Source: Salticus scenicus (Eukaryota; Arthropoda; Arachnida; Araneae; Salticidae). Taken from it: a DNA stretch of 64,000 nt. Below are positions 11,304 to 23,005 of the stretch, piece by piece. The DNA lies in contig OZ005660.1 in NCBI GenBank assembly GCA_963930645.1, forward strand, positions 197,489,427-197,553,426, in the 5' to 3' direction. Position numbers and translations under genes: made by a program. The notes below the pieces were generated by a model. It was not told the DNA's origin. It searched no databases and saw only the letters and a list, made by a program, of their open reading frames with translations. How positions within the stretch are numbered: the stretch's first letter is position 1; each line of letters starts with the position of its first letter.

Positions 11304-14300
11304 TAAAATTTTCTGCTCTTAAAAAAATGCAAGTTGCATAGGCTGCTTTGCTTGCATCGCAGAATACATGAAGGCTCATTTCCGTATACTTCGGATCAGG
11401 TACAAGGAGTCTTGGAATAGCAACGTCATTCAACTTATGTAGTCCCCTTTTCCATTTCTCAAATTTTTTCCCAACACATTCAGGTAATTCAGAATCCCAA
11501 CTCACTTTTAGTTGCCAACATTCTTGAAGTAAAATTTTTGGTGCTAAGGTTACAGGACAACTATATCCGATGGGGTCGAATACTTTATGGGCTACTGACA
11601 ATATTCGTGTTTTGGTAACTGTCTTGATTTCTTCTTGATTTTCTCGCAAATCTATACTTAGTGAATCATTGTTTAAATCCCATAATAATCCCAAAACTGG
11701 AACATTTCTTTTCTTGGAGGGAGTAGAATTTTCTTCTGTTGGATTGATAATATTATGCTCCCACCCTCTTAGATCGAATTTTGCAGTACTAAGGATATAT
11801 TTAGACTCCGAAATAAATTTTTCAAGTTTTTCGACACTTTCTACACTAGTAACACTATTATCTACATAAAAAGATTCTGCTAGTTTATCAGCAGTTTCTT
11901 TTAGTTCATCGTTAACCTGTTGCAAGTGGTACTTTAGAGTTGCTCCTAACAAGTAGGGACTACAAGTAAGGCCGAATACTACTCTTCTATGCTGAAAAAT
12001 CTTAATATTTGAAGGATCACCCTCCTCCCACCACAGGAATCTAAGATATGGTCGGTCTACTTCGCTGAGCTGAATTTGTAAGAACGCTTTACGAATATCT
12101 GAAATTACCCCAATTTTCTTAAATCGAAATCTATTAATTACAGAGGGAATTAGTTCCACTAAGTTGGGACCCTTTCCTAAACAATCATTAATAGAAGGAG
12201 AGCCCTTTTCTCTCGCTGACCCATCAAAAACTGGACGAATTTTAGTTGTGGAATTTTCTTTAATAACTGCTCTGTGGGGCAGAAAATGTTCATTTAGATT
12301 ATCACTGTATGGCTCAACTTCTTCATTGATTTCTTCTGCAAGCCATTCGTCAAAAACTGCTTCGTAAGCTTCTAATCTTTCAGATTTCTTCAGTGATTCA
12401 ACGCAATTCTTCAATCTTCGCTCAGCAATTTGTCTATAGCTAGGTAGTGGAGGATGGCCTTCAATCCATGGAAGGCTTACTTCATATCTGTCGTCTTCAA
12501 CCGTTTTAATATTTTGGTTAAAATATTCTTCAGCAGCTATGTCTAATTCTTCTCTCGTGTTCTTATTTCCCGAATCCAAAATTCCTAAAGTATCCAGGGA
12601 CCAAAGATCTGAAATCTGTGCATTGGCCACATGAAGAGATAAAACAACATTTGTACTATCGTTGGAACTAAATTCTTCAGTTTTACCCATCAATGTCCAA
12701 CCTAATTTTGTTTCAAAGGCCACTAAACCCTTCGAGAGTAATTTACTTTTACCTGTAAAAAGTTTCCCACATACATCTGCACCAATTAACAAATCAATTT
12801 CTCTATTTTTATTTCTTCTAAATTTTGTAGAGTTGTCATAATCTGAAAATTGAATTCCCCGCCTTCTTGCTTCGTTAATCCATGGCCCATTTCGTAATTT
12901 AGGTACTTCTGCGCAAATTTTTTCTTGATCAAGAACTTCAAAATTACACAAATAGTTTTTGTGTAGATCACTTAAATGTATTCTATACCGTAAATGATCA
13001 TGTGTTTGTTGTAACCCACCAAACAAACTATGATTTAATTTTTCTTGCCCTGTAGGTGTATAACCAATTTTCTTTATTATTTCTTTCTTTAAGTAAGATT
13101 TCTGAGATCCTGAATCAATTAATGCTCTGATAATGTATTCTTTATCTTTATTGATTAACCTTAGCGTTAAAGTTTGGAGTAACACTTCTTGATTGCAAGT
13201 TTTGTTGGACAAGGTGGTATTTTCATTTGTAACTTGTTTTTCAGAATTATTTTCTGGACACATTATATCGAAATGACGGCGAGAACAAATACGGCATTTT
13301 ACAAAGCAGCGGCAATTTTTTGCCAAATGACCTTTAGAGAAACAAATAAAACAATGACCACGTTTCATCAAAAAATCTCTTTTTTCACTGAATTCTTTAG
13401 TTTTGAATTCTTTACAGTCCTGTAATAAATGTTTTTCGCTATTACAAAAATTACAGAAATGTCGTTTATTGCCTGAATTATTATTGTAAAGGCCAGCTGC
13501 AGTTGAAGGACGAATTTTGTTTATTTTTGGTGATTCATAACTTTCTTTCTTATTTGATGTGGTGGAAATATGTTCTGAGTGTTGGGCATTTGAAATTAGT
13601 GCAGTAGCTTTTTCGCGACTAACAACTTCTGTTTTTAAAATTTCAATCATTTCTGAAACTTTCCACTGATCATCATCGCCGTATTTTTTCGTTATTTCTA
13701 AAACTATGTCTGCTGGTAAAAGTTTTATGAAAATTGGGCAAAATAACGTGCTGTAATTTTCTTCTTTTATCCCTAGGGATTCTAGATTTCTTATTTCTGT
13801 CTGACATCTGTCCAGTAATTTTCTTAATGCAAATATATCGATGGATTTTTTTACAGGACAAAGATTTAGTAATTTATTTAAATGTGAATTAATTAATAAT
13901 GTTTTTTTACCAAATCGATCTTTTAATGTTTCCAGAGCCGCGTAATAATTATTGTTTGTTAGCGTGAAACCTTTTGTTGCATCAGCAGCTGTACCACTTA
14001 AGTATGTTCTCAAATAGCTAAATTTATCAATATTTGATAAAACTGAATTCTTATCGATTGCTGCTTCAAACTGATCCATAAATCTTTGGAAATCGGTTGG
14101 TTCACCGTTAAATCTATCAATGTTTAATCGAGGAAGATTAATATAACCTTGATCTAATTTTGGTGTTCTATTACCTTCTATTACGGGGCTAGTCGATAAA
14201 ATGTTAGAATTACTACTATTTTTTATTTTAATCATTTTACTTTTTACTTTAGTTTTCCAAATCAAAATATTTGAATTATATTCATCGCATTTTAAAACTT

Positions 14301-14508
14301 CCTCTTCAACCTCTTCTACTTTGATATTTTTTTGTATTTCATCATCTAATGAATTCAGTTCCCTATCTTTTAAATTTAACTCTTCTAAATATTGTTCTAA
14401 CTCTTCTTCTCCAACATCAATTTCCAATAACCTGCCTTCGATTTTATTTATTAACTTCGTGGTTTGCGCTCTAAGAACACTTTTTTTTTGTTTTTGAATT
14501 ACACTCAT
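11116..14508 (-). CDS. BEL/Pao gag-protease-reverse transcriptase polyprotein (5' part)
   Basis: The frame is open from a TTG at 14529, but the first ATG is at 14508, taken as the start, ~430 bp after the 5' LTR. Numbered from that ATG, a coiled, acidic N-terminus precedes a DUF1759-type gag domain (about 115-300). Three zinc knuckles (352-417) follow: two CX2CX4HX4C and a third CX2CX3HX4C. The aspartic protease has its DSG at about 465. RT shows the first catalytic Asp at 804 (SDIRKAF) and a YVDN box at 881-884. RNase H begins around 1047 (VFCDASKAAYA). After about residue 1070 the homology jumps to another frame, so the last ~60 codons before the stop are out-of-frame sequence. BEL/Pao elements normally have one open frame, so this is read as a disabling indel rather than programmed frameshifting. 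Confidence 0.92.
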   Translation of the reverse strand: MSVIQKQKKSVLRAQTTKLINKIEGRLLEIDVGEEELEQYLEELNLKDRELNSLDDEIQKNIKVEEVEEEVLKCDEYNSNILIWKTKVKSKMIKIKNSSNSNILSTSPVIEGNRTPKLDQGYINLPRLNIDRFNGEPTDFQRFMDQFEAAIDKNSVLSNIDKFSYLRTYLSGTAADATKGFTLTNNNYYAALETLKDRFGKKTLLINSHLNKLLNLCPVKKSIDIFALRKLLDRCQTEIRNLESLGIKEENYSTLFCPIFIKLLPADIVLEITKKYGDDDQWKVSEMIEILKTEVVSREKATALISNAQHSEHISTTSNKKESYESPKINKIRPSTAAGLYNNNSGNKRHFCNFCNSEKHLLQDCKEFKTKEFSEKRDFLMKRGHCFICFSKGHLAKNCRCFVKCRICSRRHFDIMCPENNSEKQVTNENTTLSNKTCNQEVLLQTLTLRLINKDKEYIIRALIDSGSQKSYLKKEIIKKIGYTPTGQEKLNHSLFGGLQQTHDHLRYRIHLSDLHKNYLCNFEVLDQEKICAEVPKLRNGPWINEARRRGIQFSDYDNSTKFRRNKNREIDLLIGADVCGKLFTGKSKLLSKGLVAFETKLGWTLMGKTEEFSSNDSTNVVLSLHVANAQISDLWSLDTLGILDSGNKNTREELDIAAEEYFNQNIKTVEDDRYEVSLPWIEGHPPLPSYRQIAERRLKNCVESLKKSERLEAYEAVFDEWLAEEINEEVEPYSDNLNEHFLPHRAVIKENSTTKIRPVFDGSAREKGSPSINDCLGKGPNLVELIPSVINRFRFKKIGVISDIRKAFLQIQLSEVDRPYLRFLWWEEGDPSNIKIFQHRRVVFGLTCSPYLLGATLKYHLQQVNDELKETADKLAESFYVDNSVTSVESVEKLEKFISESKYILSTAKFDLRGWEHNIINPTEENSTPSKKRNVPVLGLLWDLNNDSLSIDLRENQEEIKTVTKTRILSVAHKVFDPIGYSCPVTLAPKILLQECWQLKVSWDSELPECVGKKFEKWKRGLHKLNDVAIPRLLVPDPKYTEMSLHVFCDASKAAYATCIFLRAENFNAITCQLSGSPIEVSHHSQARTSCLYHRSKTSAKCKNRSKTAKYSNTFLDRFIKCSILDKKK

Positions 14509-14910
14509 TATGCAAATTATAAATAACAAATCTTTTAAAATATTATTATTTGATCAATTATCAAATAAAATTTCTTGTCAGAGTTGTTTATTAAACAAAA
14601 CATTTCAAAGTTATGCATTCATCATATTAATATATAATGCAATAATTCAAAACACAAAGTATTGCACAAAACCAAACTAAAATATTCTTTCGTTTCATTT
14701 TTATCAAAGGAACAAATTTCAAGAACAAAACTAATAATATAAATATCATTTATTATTTATTTCAAATGTAAGTGAAAACGAAACTTTTTCGTTGAAACCA
14801 AAACTTTTTCTCTTTATTTATATATCATCAAAAGAACAAATTTTCAAATATTCAATTAAAATAACATTTATATTTATTTATTTCGATGTTGGAGAAAGTA
14901 ATCAAGTCGG

Positions 14911-14932
14911 CCGTCCCTGTTCTGGGGCGCCA
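14911..14932 (-). promoter_or_regulatory. Primer-binding site
   Basis: Four nucleotides inside the 5' LTR the minus strand reads TGGCGCCCCAGAACAGGGAC. It starts TGGCGCC as expected for a site complementary to a tRNA 3' end. It resembles the familiar tRNA-Lys-type site (TGGCGCCCGAACAGGGAC) with two extra bases in the middle. The priming tRNA is an inference. Confidence 0.75.
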
Positions 14933-14936
14933 CTAA

Positions 14937-15520
14937 TTTAATATAATCAATCATATTCATGGGTTCTTTTTAAATTAGATTATAACTAGCGATAAATATC
15001 TTTAAAATTATAATCAATCATATTCATTATTTATCAACTAATTATCGAAAAGGTACTCACCCTTTCTTCTTTTCACGGCCGACTTGAAACTTAGGGAGTT
15101 AGAAGAGAATATCGATGACACAAAATAATATTTCTGGAACTTTTGCTTTTAACATATTTAATTAAATGATGATGATGGAGGTCTATGTACAATGAAATAT
15201 ATGTACAAAATTTGACGATTAATAAAACAATTTTCAAATTATTTCTACTTCACATAATGAATAACTTTCTGTATATTCAAAATATTCAGTTTTCTTCTTC
15301 TTTAATAAAACAGAATCATAATAAATTTTAAGACACCGTAAAAGTGTCTTTCCTTTCAAGCCTACATCTTTTTTAACACTCCACTTTCGAATCGAAAGTG
15401 CATCTTATTCTAATAAAACCAAAAAAGAATAAAAAATAAAAATAAAGCATTCCCGCTGTCGCGACAGGTGGCCGAAAAACAGAGGGAAAAGAATGGGGGG
15501 AAGGCACTGATGTTGCAACA
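14937..15520 (-). repeat. 5' LTR of the BEL/Pao element
   Basis: 584 bp, 582 identical to the 3' LTR. It should contain the promoter and the polyadenylation region; I did not map these precisely. The direct repeat AATCAATCATATTCAT occurs twice near its 3' end (around 14945 and 15010). Confidence 0.95.
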
Positions 15521-15525
15521 GGTGT

Positions 15526-16945
15526 AAAATCTAGATACAAGTTGAGCTATTTCCTATGCCACAAAAGCCAACATCAGCTCAAAAGTCTCATTAAGTGCAC
15601 ATTTTGCAGCATGTTTAAAATATAATTTATTTTAAATATTTAGAAGCATATTATTATTAAAAGTGACTTACTAATAAGGTCTAGTGTACTAACTTTGAAT
15701 AACTGAAATTAAAATTAACCAACACAGAAAATATTTCAAAATTTTACAGTAGAGTGAAATAAATTTTCCATTGCCCTAACAGTCTGTAACTCACCAAGGA
15801 TGGTCTGGAGACATGACATCACAATTTTTATCCTCTGTGGTAGAAACCGAAATTTTAAAGAAATATCTTCAAATATAACATCGGTATGTAAAACCAAAAA
15901 TACTGCGTTGTTTTGTTTTTTTTGTTGTTTTTTTTCCCAAAAATTTTCCTTTAAATTAAATGTTGATGTAAACTACTAATAAGTAACAAACGTAAAATTT
16001 TTGCTAAATTTTGTGTAAAACAAATGTTAAATTTCGATTGAAATTTTTTCAATGAATTTAAAAATTTCAGAACTTCAGGTAATTTTGTTTAAAAATATTT
16101 ATTTCGTACACTAAAACAGCACTACGTTTACGGTCCTCAGGATAAATCACGAAAATGATTGTTGAAAACGACCAGCAGCTATCCATAAATAAATGTTGGT
16201 AAAAACAAATACACTTTTTAACATTCATATCCACAAACATTAAAATATACTACACACGTATTTTTTTACAGACATTTATGCAACACAAAACGCGCACATG
16301 TTACATACATTTAATATGCACACAAAAAACATTACACGTGTTTTAATAAATACACACACACACATTCATTTTAATGTATTATACTACTTAACATTTAATT
16401 CTACTTTGTACATTATCAATAATTTCATGGTTTTCTGATACGGCAACAGCATTCACACTAAGGAGATTTTAAACTTATGGATGTACCATTAAATCTTTCA
16501 TAAAAAGTTACTTAACAAAACTGAATAGAAAGGTATGTTATTTTTTAAAAACCTTTAGTAATAACTTATTTTTGTGCACACGGTCTAACATCTAACAATA
16601 ACAGAATACATGAAGTACAATAAAGCAAGTTGTAAACTTCAGAATAATTAATTTAAATTAATTATGAATTCATATCAAACAATAAAGATGTTTACTTACT
16701 TATAATATTCAATATAACCCAGAAAAAAAAAATAATAACAACATATTAAAACATATCTGTAATCACTATCTGAACTCTGAAACCTCTGAACTAAACAACA
16801 ATAACATAAAACTCGATTGAGTTCGTTTGCTAAAGATACGATTTATTAGAATAGAATTTAGATTTCTGCGCATGTGCTGTAATAATTCAGCCTGTGGATG
16901 TCCTCTGTATTATGCACTTGAAACCCCCGCGATCCTACGAGTATT
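15526..16945. other. AT-rich stretch, no gene seen
   Basis: No open frame longer than 60 codons and no element ends recognised. Short CA-rich tracts occur near 16345-16365. Confidence 0.6.
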
Positions 16946-16989
16946 ATGCATAAGGCATTCTCTGGTTGCTGTTTTATGACACTTACCGG

Positions 16990-17434
16990 ATATGTCAGTT
17001 GTAGGATCTGTATGATGTTTGTAGGACATCCAATGGATCCTTTTGGTTGTATGGGTATATTCGTTTCATTTGGTTTAGTGCAGTCTATAGACGATAAACT
17101 CTACTTACCTGCAATTTCCCCCATAGATGTAATGCATTAGAATTCTCTTGATTGTCCCTGTACACGAACCATTTGCTTGATCTTAACGAAAAGCTTACTG
17201 TAGCATCTATATATGATACACATTTAGAATACCAAGTTTGGAATGTCTGCTACTATTTGTTCTTGAGATATGTTGATAAAAGACAGACACACACACAGAC
17301 ATACACACAGACCATTTGCTAAAAACATGATTTTCGTATTCAGGGCACCTCAAAACGTGTAAATATAACAAAATCTCGCGTTCGAAAATTTGACCCAAAA
17401 ACAATACTTTCTCTACCTCATGGTAAGAGAAAGT
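16990..17434 (+). repeat. Hairpin-tailed dispersed repeat (copy Z1)
   Basis: It shares a body with the copy at 51225-51714 (GTTTCATTTGGTTTAGTGCAG, TAGACGATAAACTCTACTTA, TTGTTCTTGAGATATG). It then has an (AC)n tract with GACAGAC, the block CACCTCAAAACGTGTAAATA, and the terminal hairpin ACTTTCTCTACC (17406-17417) with GGTAAGAGAAAGT (17422-17434). No protein is encoded. The 5' end is not resolved. Confidence 0.6.
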
Positions 17435-18579
17435 AAACATATAAATCAATGTATGAAAAAAAAAAAAAAATTGCCCTCGTGAATGCAATTCAAATCGAGA
17501 ATGAACAGAAAAAAAAAAAAATGTTCTTTTTCTGGTCAAAAGGAGGGGGGAGGGGAGCAAAATCAAATAAGTTCTTACTTTAAATAATCAGAATATGATG
17601 GTACTTTATTCTAATCATGATTATTTAAAAATTACAGTGTTATTAGTAAGTATTGTTCAGCATGAAAAACAGAAAACGTAAATGTATTATAATTAAATAT
17701 AAAAATATTTTATTAATACAGAACGATTTATATGTGTATATATTATGTATAATGGAATAATTAAAAAATTTATAATTCTGAATGAAAAATAAAAGTTGCT
17801 CCTGCATAACTGAAAAATATTACATGTTAATATACATTAAATTTGAATAAGATTATTAATAATAATTAAAATTTACAACTTATTCTTTAATTGGATTCCT
17901 GTATTACAATTACATTATTCAAAGTATGTGAAAAATATAATAGCTACATTAAATTCCTTATGTGTTACATTCGTGGTTAAATAATATATACATATATATA
18001 TATATACTTGATCCTTGAGAAATATAGATAAGTAAACTTACTGATTCGAAATCACAATAGCTTGAAACAATCTTGCGAGGCAATCCTGCAAGTGTTTACA
18101 TTAGAGCAAGAAAATAAATAAAACTTTTTGCTTTTAATGTAACACCAACTGGCTGAAAATCTCCAAAATAGAAGTAAGAGAGACAAAGCATCCATATCCT
18201 ACATTTGAATTGCGTCCCATACATACTTCCTCAAAACATTTGATGTAGCGTATATTTTACTTACAAAATAATTCCGTCATTCAAGACTTCGCCATTTAAC
18301 ATACAATAACGAATAAAACATTTCAAGTAATGCGATAAAACTATAAATTTTATATTGGTAATCAATTCCTTAAAACGAGTCAGAAAAATATCACAGTAAA
18401 AAAATATTAAAGTTGTAAACAAACATAAATATTCTTAGAGGGAAAATGTATTTAATTTCTCCCCATGCGGTACTTTTTTCCCTTTTCAGCTTTCTTTTTA
18501 CGCAAGCGCAAGAGACACGAACTCAAGCTAAAAATTTTTCTAAGTTTTAACACAAGAACTCGTTCTGTGGTTATCCGCT

Positions 18580-18630
18580 TGTTAGAACTAGGGAGCCTGT
18601 GTACTCAGGGAGACGACACGCGGGAGCAAA
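18580..18630 (+). repeat. Segment repeated in inverted orientation at 22931-23005
   Basis: AACTAGGGAGCCTGTGTACT followed by GGGAGACGACACGC aligns with the reverse complement of 22931-23000 (AATTAGGGAGCGTGTATATT, GGGAGACGACAAGC), roughly 78% identical by eye over ~50 bp. Family unknown. Confidence 0.45.
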
Positions 18631-20587
18631 CATCTCATTGGTTATGACCTGATTTTTACCGCCTTGGGCTATTTCCAGTTTCTCGGCAATTGGAATAGCA
18701 GTGAGTTGAGAAGCAACTCAGAAACAAAAGCTTATTTCTATTATAATGAATTAAGATATCAGTTTTCATTACTAGAATATTATTTAAGTGACATTAAATT
18801 TTGATTTCGGATGATTTTTATGCAGAAAATCCTGTCTAGTTTTGAGATATTAGCATGTTTTTGTGGCTGATCACCATTCGCATTCGTTTTCAATATTTGA
18901 AAATAATGTTTACGAACTTTTTCGTAAAATATTTCTACCCTAAACAGCAATTTAAATATGCAACAAGCAATAAAGTTTTACATACTGTATTTTACAACTT
19001 ATTAAATGCGTTTTAATATGAAAGAAATGTCATTTTGCTGCATGAGAGCATGTTGGCGATGTTTGAGCCGTTACTGGCTATATTTATTTTCGCCAAATCG
19101 TAATTTTTAAACATCGGCCCTTTTAAAGAATATAGCGTCTATTACTAAAAGGTTTCACATGTTTAAATATCTCTTTAAATTATTTTATGGCTTTTCCATA
19201 GATTTATATTCATATTAAATAATATTAGACATTTTTTATATTTGTCTTATATTTTCTGTTATTCATTTATATAAATAAGATATTGATGCTCATTTTTTTT
19301 TATTGTTAAATTAACTTTTAATTAAAATAAGAAGTTATATAATTGTAATTATTATTAATAAAATCCCAATATCAAAAATCAAAATATATTAAAAAACTGA
19401 AATCTGAAAAAATACTTGTTTTTTGAAAAATTATTAATTTAAATTTTTACTAATATAAGTAATGAAAAGTTTAGAGGCATTGTTCAAAATACATTTTGGA
19501 ACTAGATCATGCAAATATTAAATCAAAAATTTATTCTACAAATAATTTATTTTTCAGTGTGTAGATGCGTTTTATTTCATTAAAATAAGTTTTAGATAGT
19601 CTCAAAGAATCAAAATTTTACTTTAGCCCAAGCAAAGAAACGTAATAATAAATAAATCTTTCTTTTATAGATTTATTTGTCGATGAGATAATAGTACCTA
19701 ATTTCAACAAATTTATTACGTTTTTTCCTCATGCTGATTCAAATTGTTTATCGTCGATTTACATGATATATTATAGTAATAATTGCATATATATATATAT
19801 ATATATATTATAACAAATCAGATCTACTTAACACAAATGATTATATGTTTATTTAAATATTCTTTTTTGTATTTTTATTTATCTGATCTTTTTTATTTAT
19901 TTATTTAAAACCACGGACTTTTTTTTTTAATTATTATTATTATTTTCTTTTAAGTACATTGTTGTAAATGTGACATAATTTTCTTCTTTTTTTTCTCTCT
20001 TAAATTAAACTTAAAAATAAATAAATAAATAAGAAATAACTTAAAAAAAAAAAAAATAGATTCAAGCAGCAATGACATCCGTTTTGAGCGTTAGTTTACA
20101 GAAACTGCCACTTTTATAAGTATAAGGATGCGCAAAAATTAGAGTGCATTCAGACTGAAACACCGAATTAATAAACTTTTTAAATTTATTTGAAAATGTT
20201 AATATTGTTTAATTCATTGATATATTTCAGCAGTATTCCAACTTGCCAAATTCCTTGTTACATATTTGTTATCCATATTATAATTGTATTGCATATTTCA
20301 ATTATCATTATTCAATTTCTTTTCTTGTTTCAAGGTTAATTCTATCACTCCAGTCACAAAACAAAAGACTGTCAGAATGCCATCCCCCCACCACTATTTC
20401 TTTTCATGGGGGGGGGGGAGTATTATGATATAAATTGGAAATAAAATTATTTTCTTATAATAAGCTATTTTCATGCGTGAAAAAATGTTTTTAAAATATT
20501 TAAATTAATGTTGTTAATTCGTTAAACACAACTTAAAAAAGAAAAAAAAAAAGAAGAAGAAGAAGAAGAGAGAAAGAGAGATGAGTA

Positions 20588-20607
20588 GGGTAGGGTGGGG
20601 TGGGGGG
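20588..20607 (+). other. Candidate G-quadruplex
   Basis: Four G runs (3, 3, 4 and 6 Gs) are separated by TA, T and T. This meets the usual four-run, short-loop pattern. It lies just after a GAA/GA-rich purine tract. Confidence 0.5.
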
Positions 20608-20802
20608 AGAGGCATACATTTATTTTAAGAGTAAAAAACACAGACTGAAAACGAAATATTCTTAATACATGCTATTTTTTTTTAATAATAACAGTATTAA
20701 TTTTTTAATATCGTTAAAAAATATATATATATTTTTACTTTAAAGAAACTTTAGAAAAACTTTAAAGATTTTTTTTCTAATTATCAAATGCATTATTATT
20801 AT

Positions 20803-21276
20803 CAGGGCCCGAAATTTCAACTTATGTTACACTCGCTGAAGAAAAAAGTTACTCGCCACAAAACACGATTAACTTACTCTATTATTTACATATAAGTTGA
20901 GCAGAATTTTTTTATCGGAAAAAGAGGCGAAATTACGCAATGTCTTTCATTTTATAAGAAAATAGAAGACATTCAATTTTCAAGAAGAGGTCATTTTAGA
21001 GGACACAAAGTTGAATGAAAATGATTATAAAAACCGATTCAGAAACTACTTTACACAAGTGGTGGAAATATTTTTATCTCAAATAATGAATTTGGATCAG
21101 AACTCCTTAATTTAAATTAATAATATATGGATACGAGAGGAAAAATCCTTAATTTTTATAGGTGTCACTGGACAATATAGATTTTTTTTTTTTTTTTTTT
21201 TTTTCTATAGACAAGAACATTTTTTTGTGGTACTTTCATGCAGTTACACACACACAAAAAGAAAAGTTGGTAGACA

Positions 21277-21309
<33 letters not shown>

Positions 21310-22458
21310 ATTATTAATATTAAATTATTATTATTAAATTATTATTATTAAAATCATAAAAGAAGAAAAAATAAAATTAATATTCGGCAGATGAAATGAC
21401 TTGTTTTAACGAACAGTCATTCTTTATCAACATTTTATAAAAGTTCTCACAAGTCTAACCTAAGTTAGTCTTAAGAGTTAAATAAGTTTTTAAAGTAGGT
21501 ATATAAAGGGGATTTTTTTCACATGTCTACATTTTATTCATTGAAGAAAACACTCGCTTTGTGGGAGCATTTTTGGCAGGAGTACATAAAATGAATTCAA
21601 CTAACTTTTGCATATTTTTGTGAGGTGGTGGTGGTGTTAAGATTGAGGTCAATTGTCTGAACTAGGGCTCTGGGCCGGAGTAGGAGAGTCCTCCGTGGAA
21701 ACTTTCTAAGAGGTCCTAGCCCATATTTACGCCAGTTTCGGAGAAAATTACGGAAAACTAATGGCTGAGCCAACGAACGCCACTGGGTATCAAACACAGC
21801 GCCTAACGTATACCAGCTTCGAGGACAGAACTTCTCGGTCACTGGTGGACCTATTTTTATGAGGAATATTCATACAAAAGTGAGAACACATGTCAACCTG
21901 ACCTGCGTATCAACCGGAGCACCACTTTCTTAATGATTTCATGAGAATTTCAATAGCGATTCCGTGTTCTGGATCAAAGAACCGTGGAAATATAGAGAAT
22001 ACTTTTTTTTCTTTGTGATTCGAAGAATCTGAATAGACATAAACCATAATATGCTTTGGCAAGTTTATTAGAAAGTTGTTAGAAAATAGTTAGTGTTCAC
22101 AGTTCGATATAGCCAATAGCCGATTGAGATTCTCAGTTTTTTGAAATTAAGGAGTAAATCCTTTTCATTTGAAAAAGAGGACATAAGACGAAAAACATAA
22201 AAAAGAGGACTTTTTAGTCCTGTAATGTTTTATTTGTTTAAGAGGGCAGGGCGTTGTAAAAGAAAACTGTCCTCTTAAAAAGAGGATGTCTGGTCACCTT
22301 ACCTAAGATTAGCATGATTTTACGTTTTTGAATCGATTTTTTTTTTAAACCATTTTATACTGTAAGAATTTTATTTATATTTAGACCAAAATTTTACTCG
22401 CCACAGTAAAATTTTGACTCGCCAATGGCGAGCTGGCGAGCGGAAATTTCGCGCCCTG
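20803..22458. mobile_element. Non-autonomous hAT-type element with CTCGCCA subterminal repeats
   Basis: The left end CAGGGCCCGAAATTTC matches the inverted right end CAGGGCGCGAAATTTC at 15 of 16 bases. Subterminal copies of ACTCGCCA occur near 20850, 22394 and 22411, with further CGCCA/GGCGAG motifs at the right end; such short repeats are typical transposase-binding arrays of hAT elements. Both flanks are (ATT)n, so an 8-bp TSD cannot be resolved. No transposase frame is present. A SINE is nested at about 21622-21852. Confidence 0.7.
21622..21852 (-). repeat. tRNA-derived SINE, copy 1 (nested in hAT)
   Basis: On the minus strand it begins CCACCAGTGACCGAGAAG, a degraded tRNA-like head. It continues into a body that contains TCCGTAATTTTC and GGCGTAAATATGGGCTAGGA, shared with the copy at 57238-57455. 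It lies inside the hAT element at 20803-22458, so it inserted later. The 82-codon minus open frame here is a by-product. Confidence 0.6.
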
Positions 22459-22930
22459 TTATTATTATTATTAGTTTTATCTTATAAACAAAAATGTAGT
22501 AATAAAAATATAATTATAGTTAATATGATTCAAATATAGATGTTTTTATCTGAGTTTTATTTATTATTATTTTATTATTTTTAAAGAAAGAAAAAAGAGG
22601 GAGAGGTCAAATAATTAATATCACGTTTTTACAACAGACAAATAAATATGAATACTTTTTAATAATAATACATTTTTTTTTTTTTTTGGTAAAAAAGTTC
22701 GTTTTATTTTTCATTTTTTCTTATTGATAAGCCGGAATTTTAATTCGATTAGAAGTAAATTAAATATACAATTATGGAGCTAGTTTTCATTCAAAGATGA
22801 AACGAGGATGCGGAAAAACGCAACCGTCGCCAAAGAGGCAATAACTTTCGATATTCTGTAAACATAACAACCCCATTCAGCTTTTACGCTCTCTTCATCT
22901 GGTAAAAAAAATTGCGGCGGCGCATGCGTA

Positions 22931-23005
22931 TTAGTAAGTTTACTTCTGCTTGTCGTCTCCCTCAATATACACGCTCCCTAATTAGAACAAGTCTGGCTCT
23001 GGGTT
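22931..23005 (-). repeat. Inverted partner of the 18.6-kb segment; CpG-richer patch
   Basis: Aligns in reverse with 18580-18630. Upstream at about 22913-22930 is GGCGGCGCATGCGTA, which contains an NRF1-like GCGCATGCG. Whether this is a host promoter or transposon sequence cannot be decided from one window. Confidence 0.4.

Larger units (their letters stand above)
8584..15520 (-). mobile_element. BEL/Pao LTR retrotransposon, nearly full length
   Basis: A 6937-bp element lies on the minus strand with identical-length LTRs, a primer-binding site, gag-protease-RT-RNase H-integrase coding sequence and a polypurine tract, in the usual order. It is flanked by a perfect 5-bp TSD, GGTGT, at 8579-8583 and 15521-15525. 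The LTRs differ at only two of 584 positions, so it inserted recently. Domain order (integrase after RNase H), the DUF1759-type gag and the DUF1758-type protease place it in BEL/Pao rather than Gypsy or Copia. There is no envelope gene after integrase: coding stops at 9360 and only ~180 bp separate it from the 3' LTR. One frame break in RNase H probably makes this copy non-autonomous. Confidence 0.95.
17435..20802. other. AT-rich stretch with scattered low-complexity tracts, no gene seen
   Basis: Contains (AT)n near 17990-18005 and 19789-19809, poly-A and TTA/TTTA runs, and a GA-rich run near 20545-20580. A CpG-richer patch at 18465-18660 includes an ATTGG (reverse CCAAT) box near 18637; part of it is repeated, inverted, near 22.95 kb, so it may be transposon rather than promoter. 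Confidence 0.5.

Noticed and set aside
12786..14497. Short open frames in other phases over gag and RT
   Set aside because: Shadows of the long minus-strand polyprotein frame.
17207..17566. 119-codon minus-strand frame
   Set aside because: It is antisense to the Z1 hairpin-tailed repeat and ends in poly-Phe from poly-A runs; not a gene.
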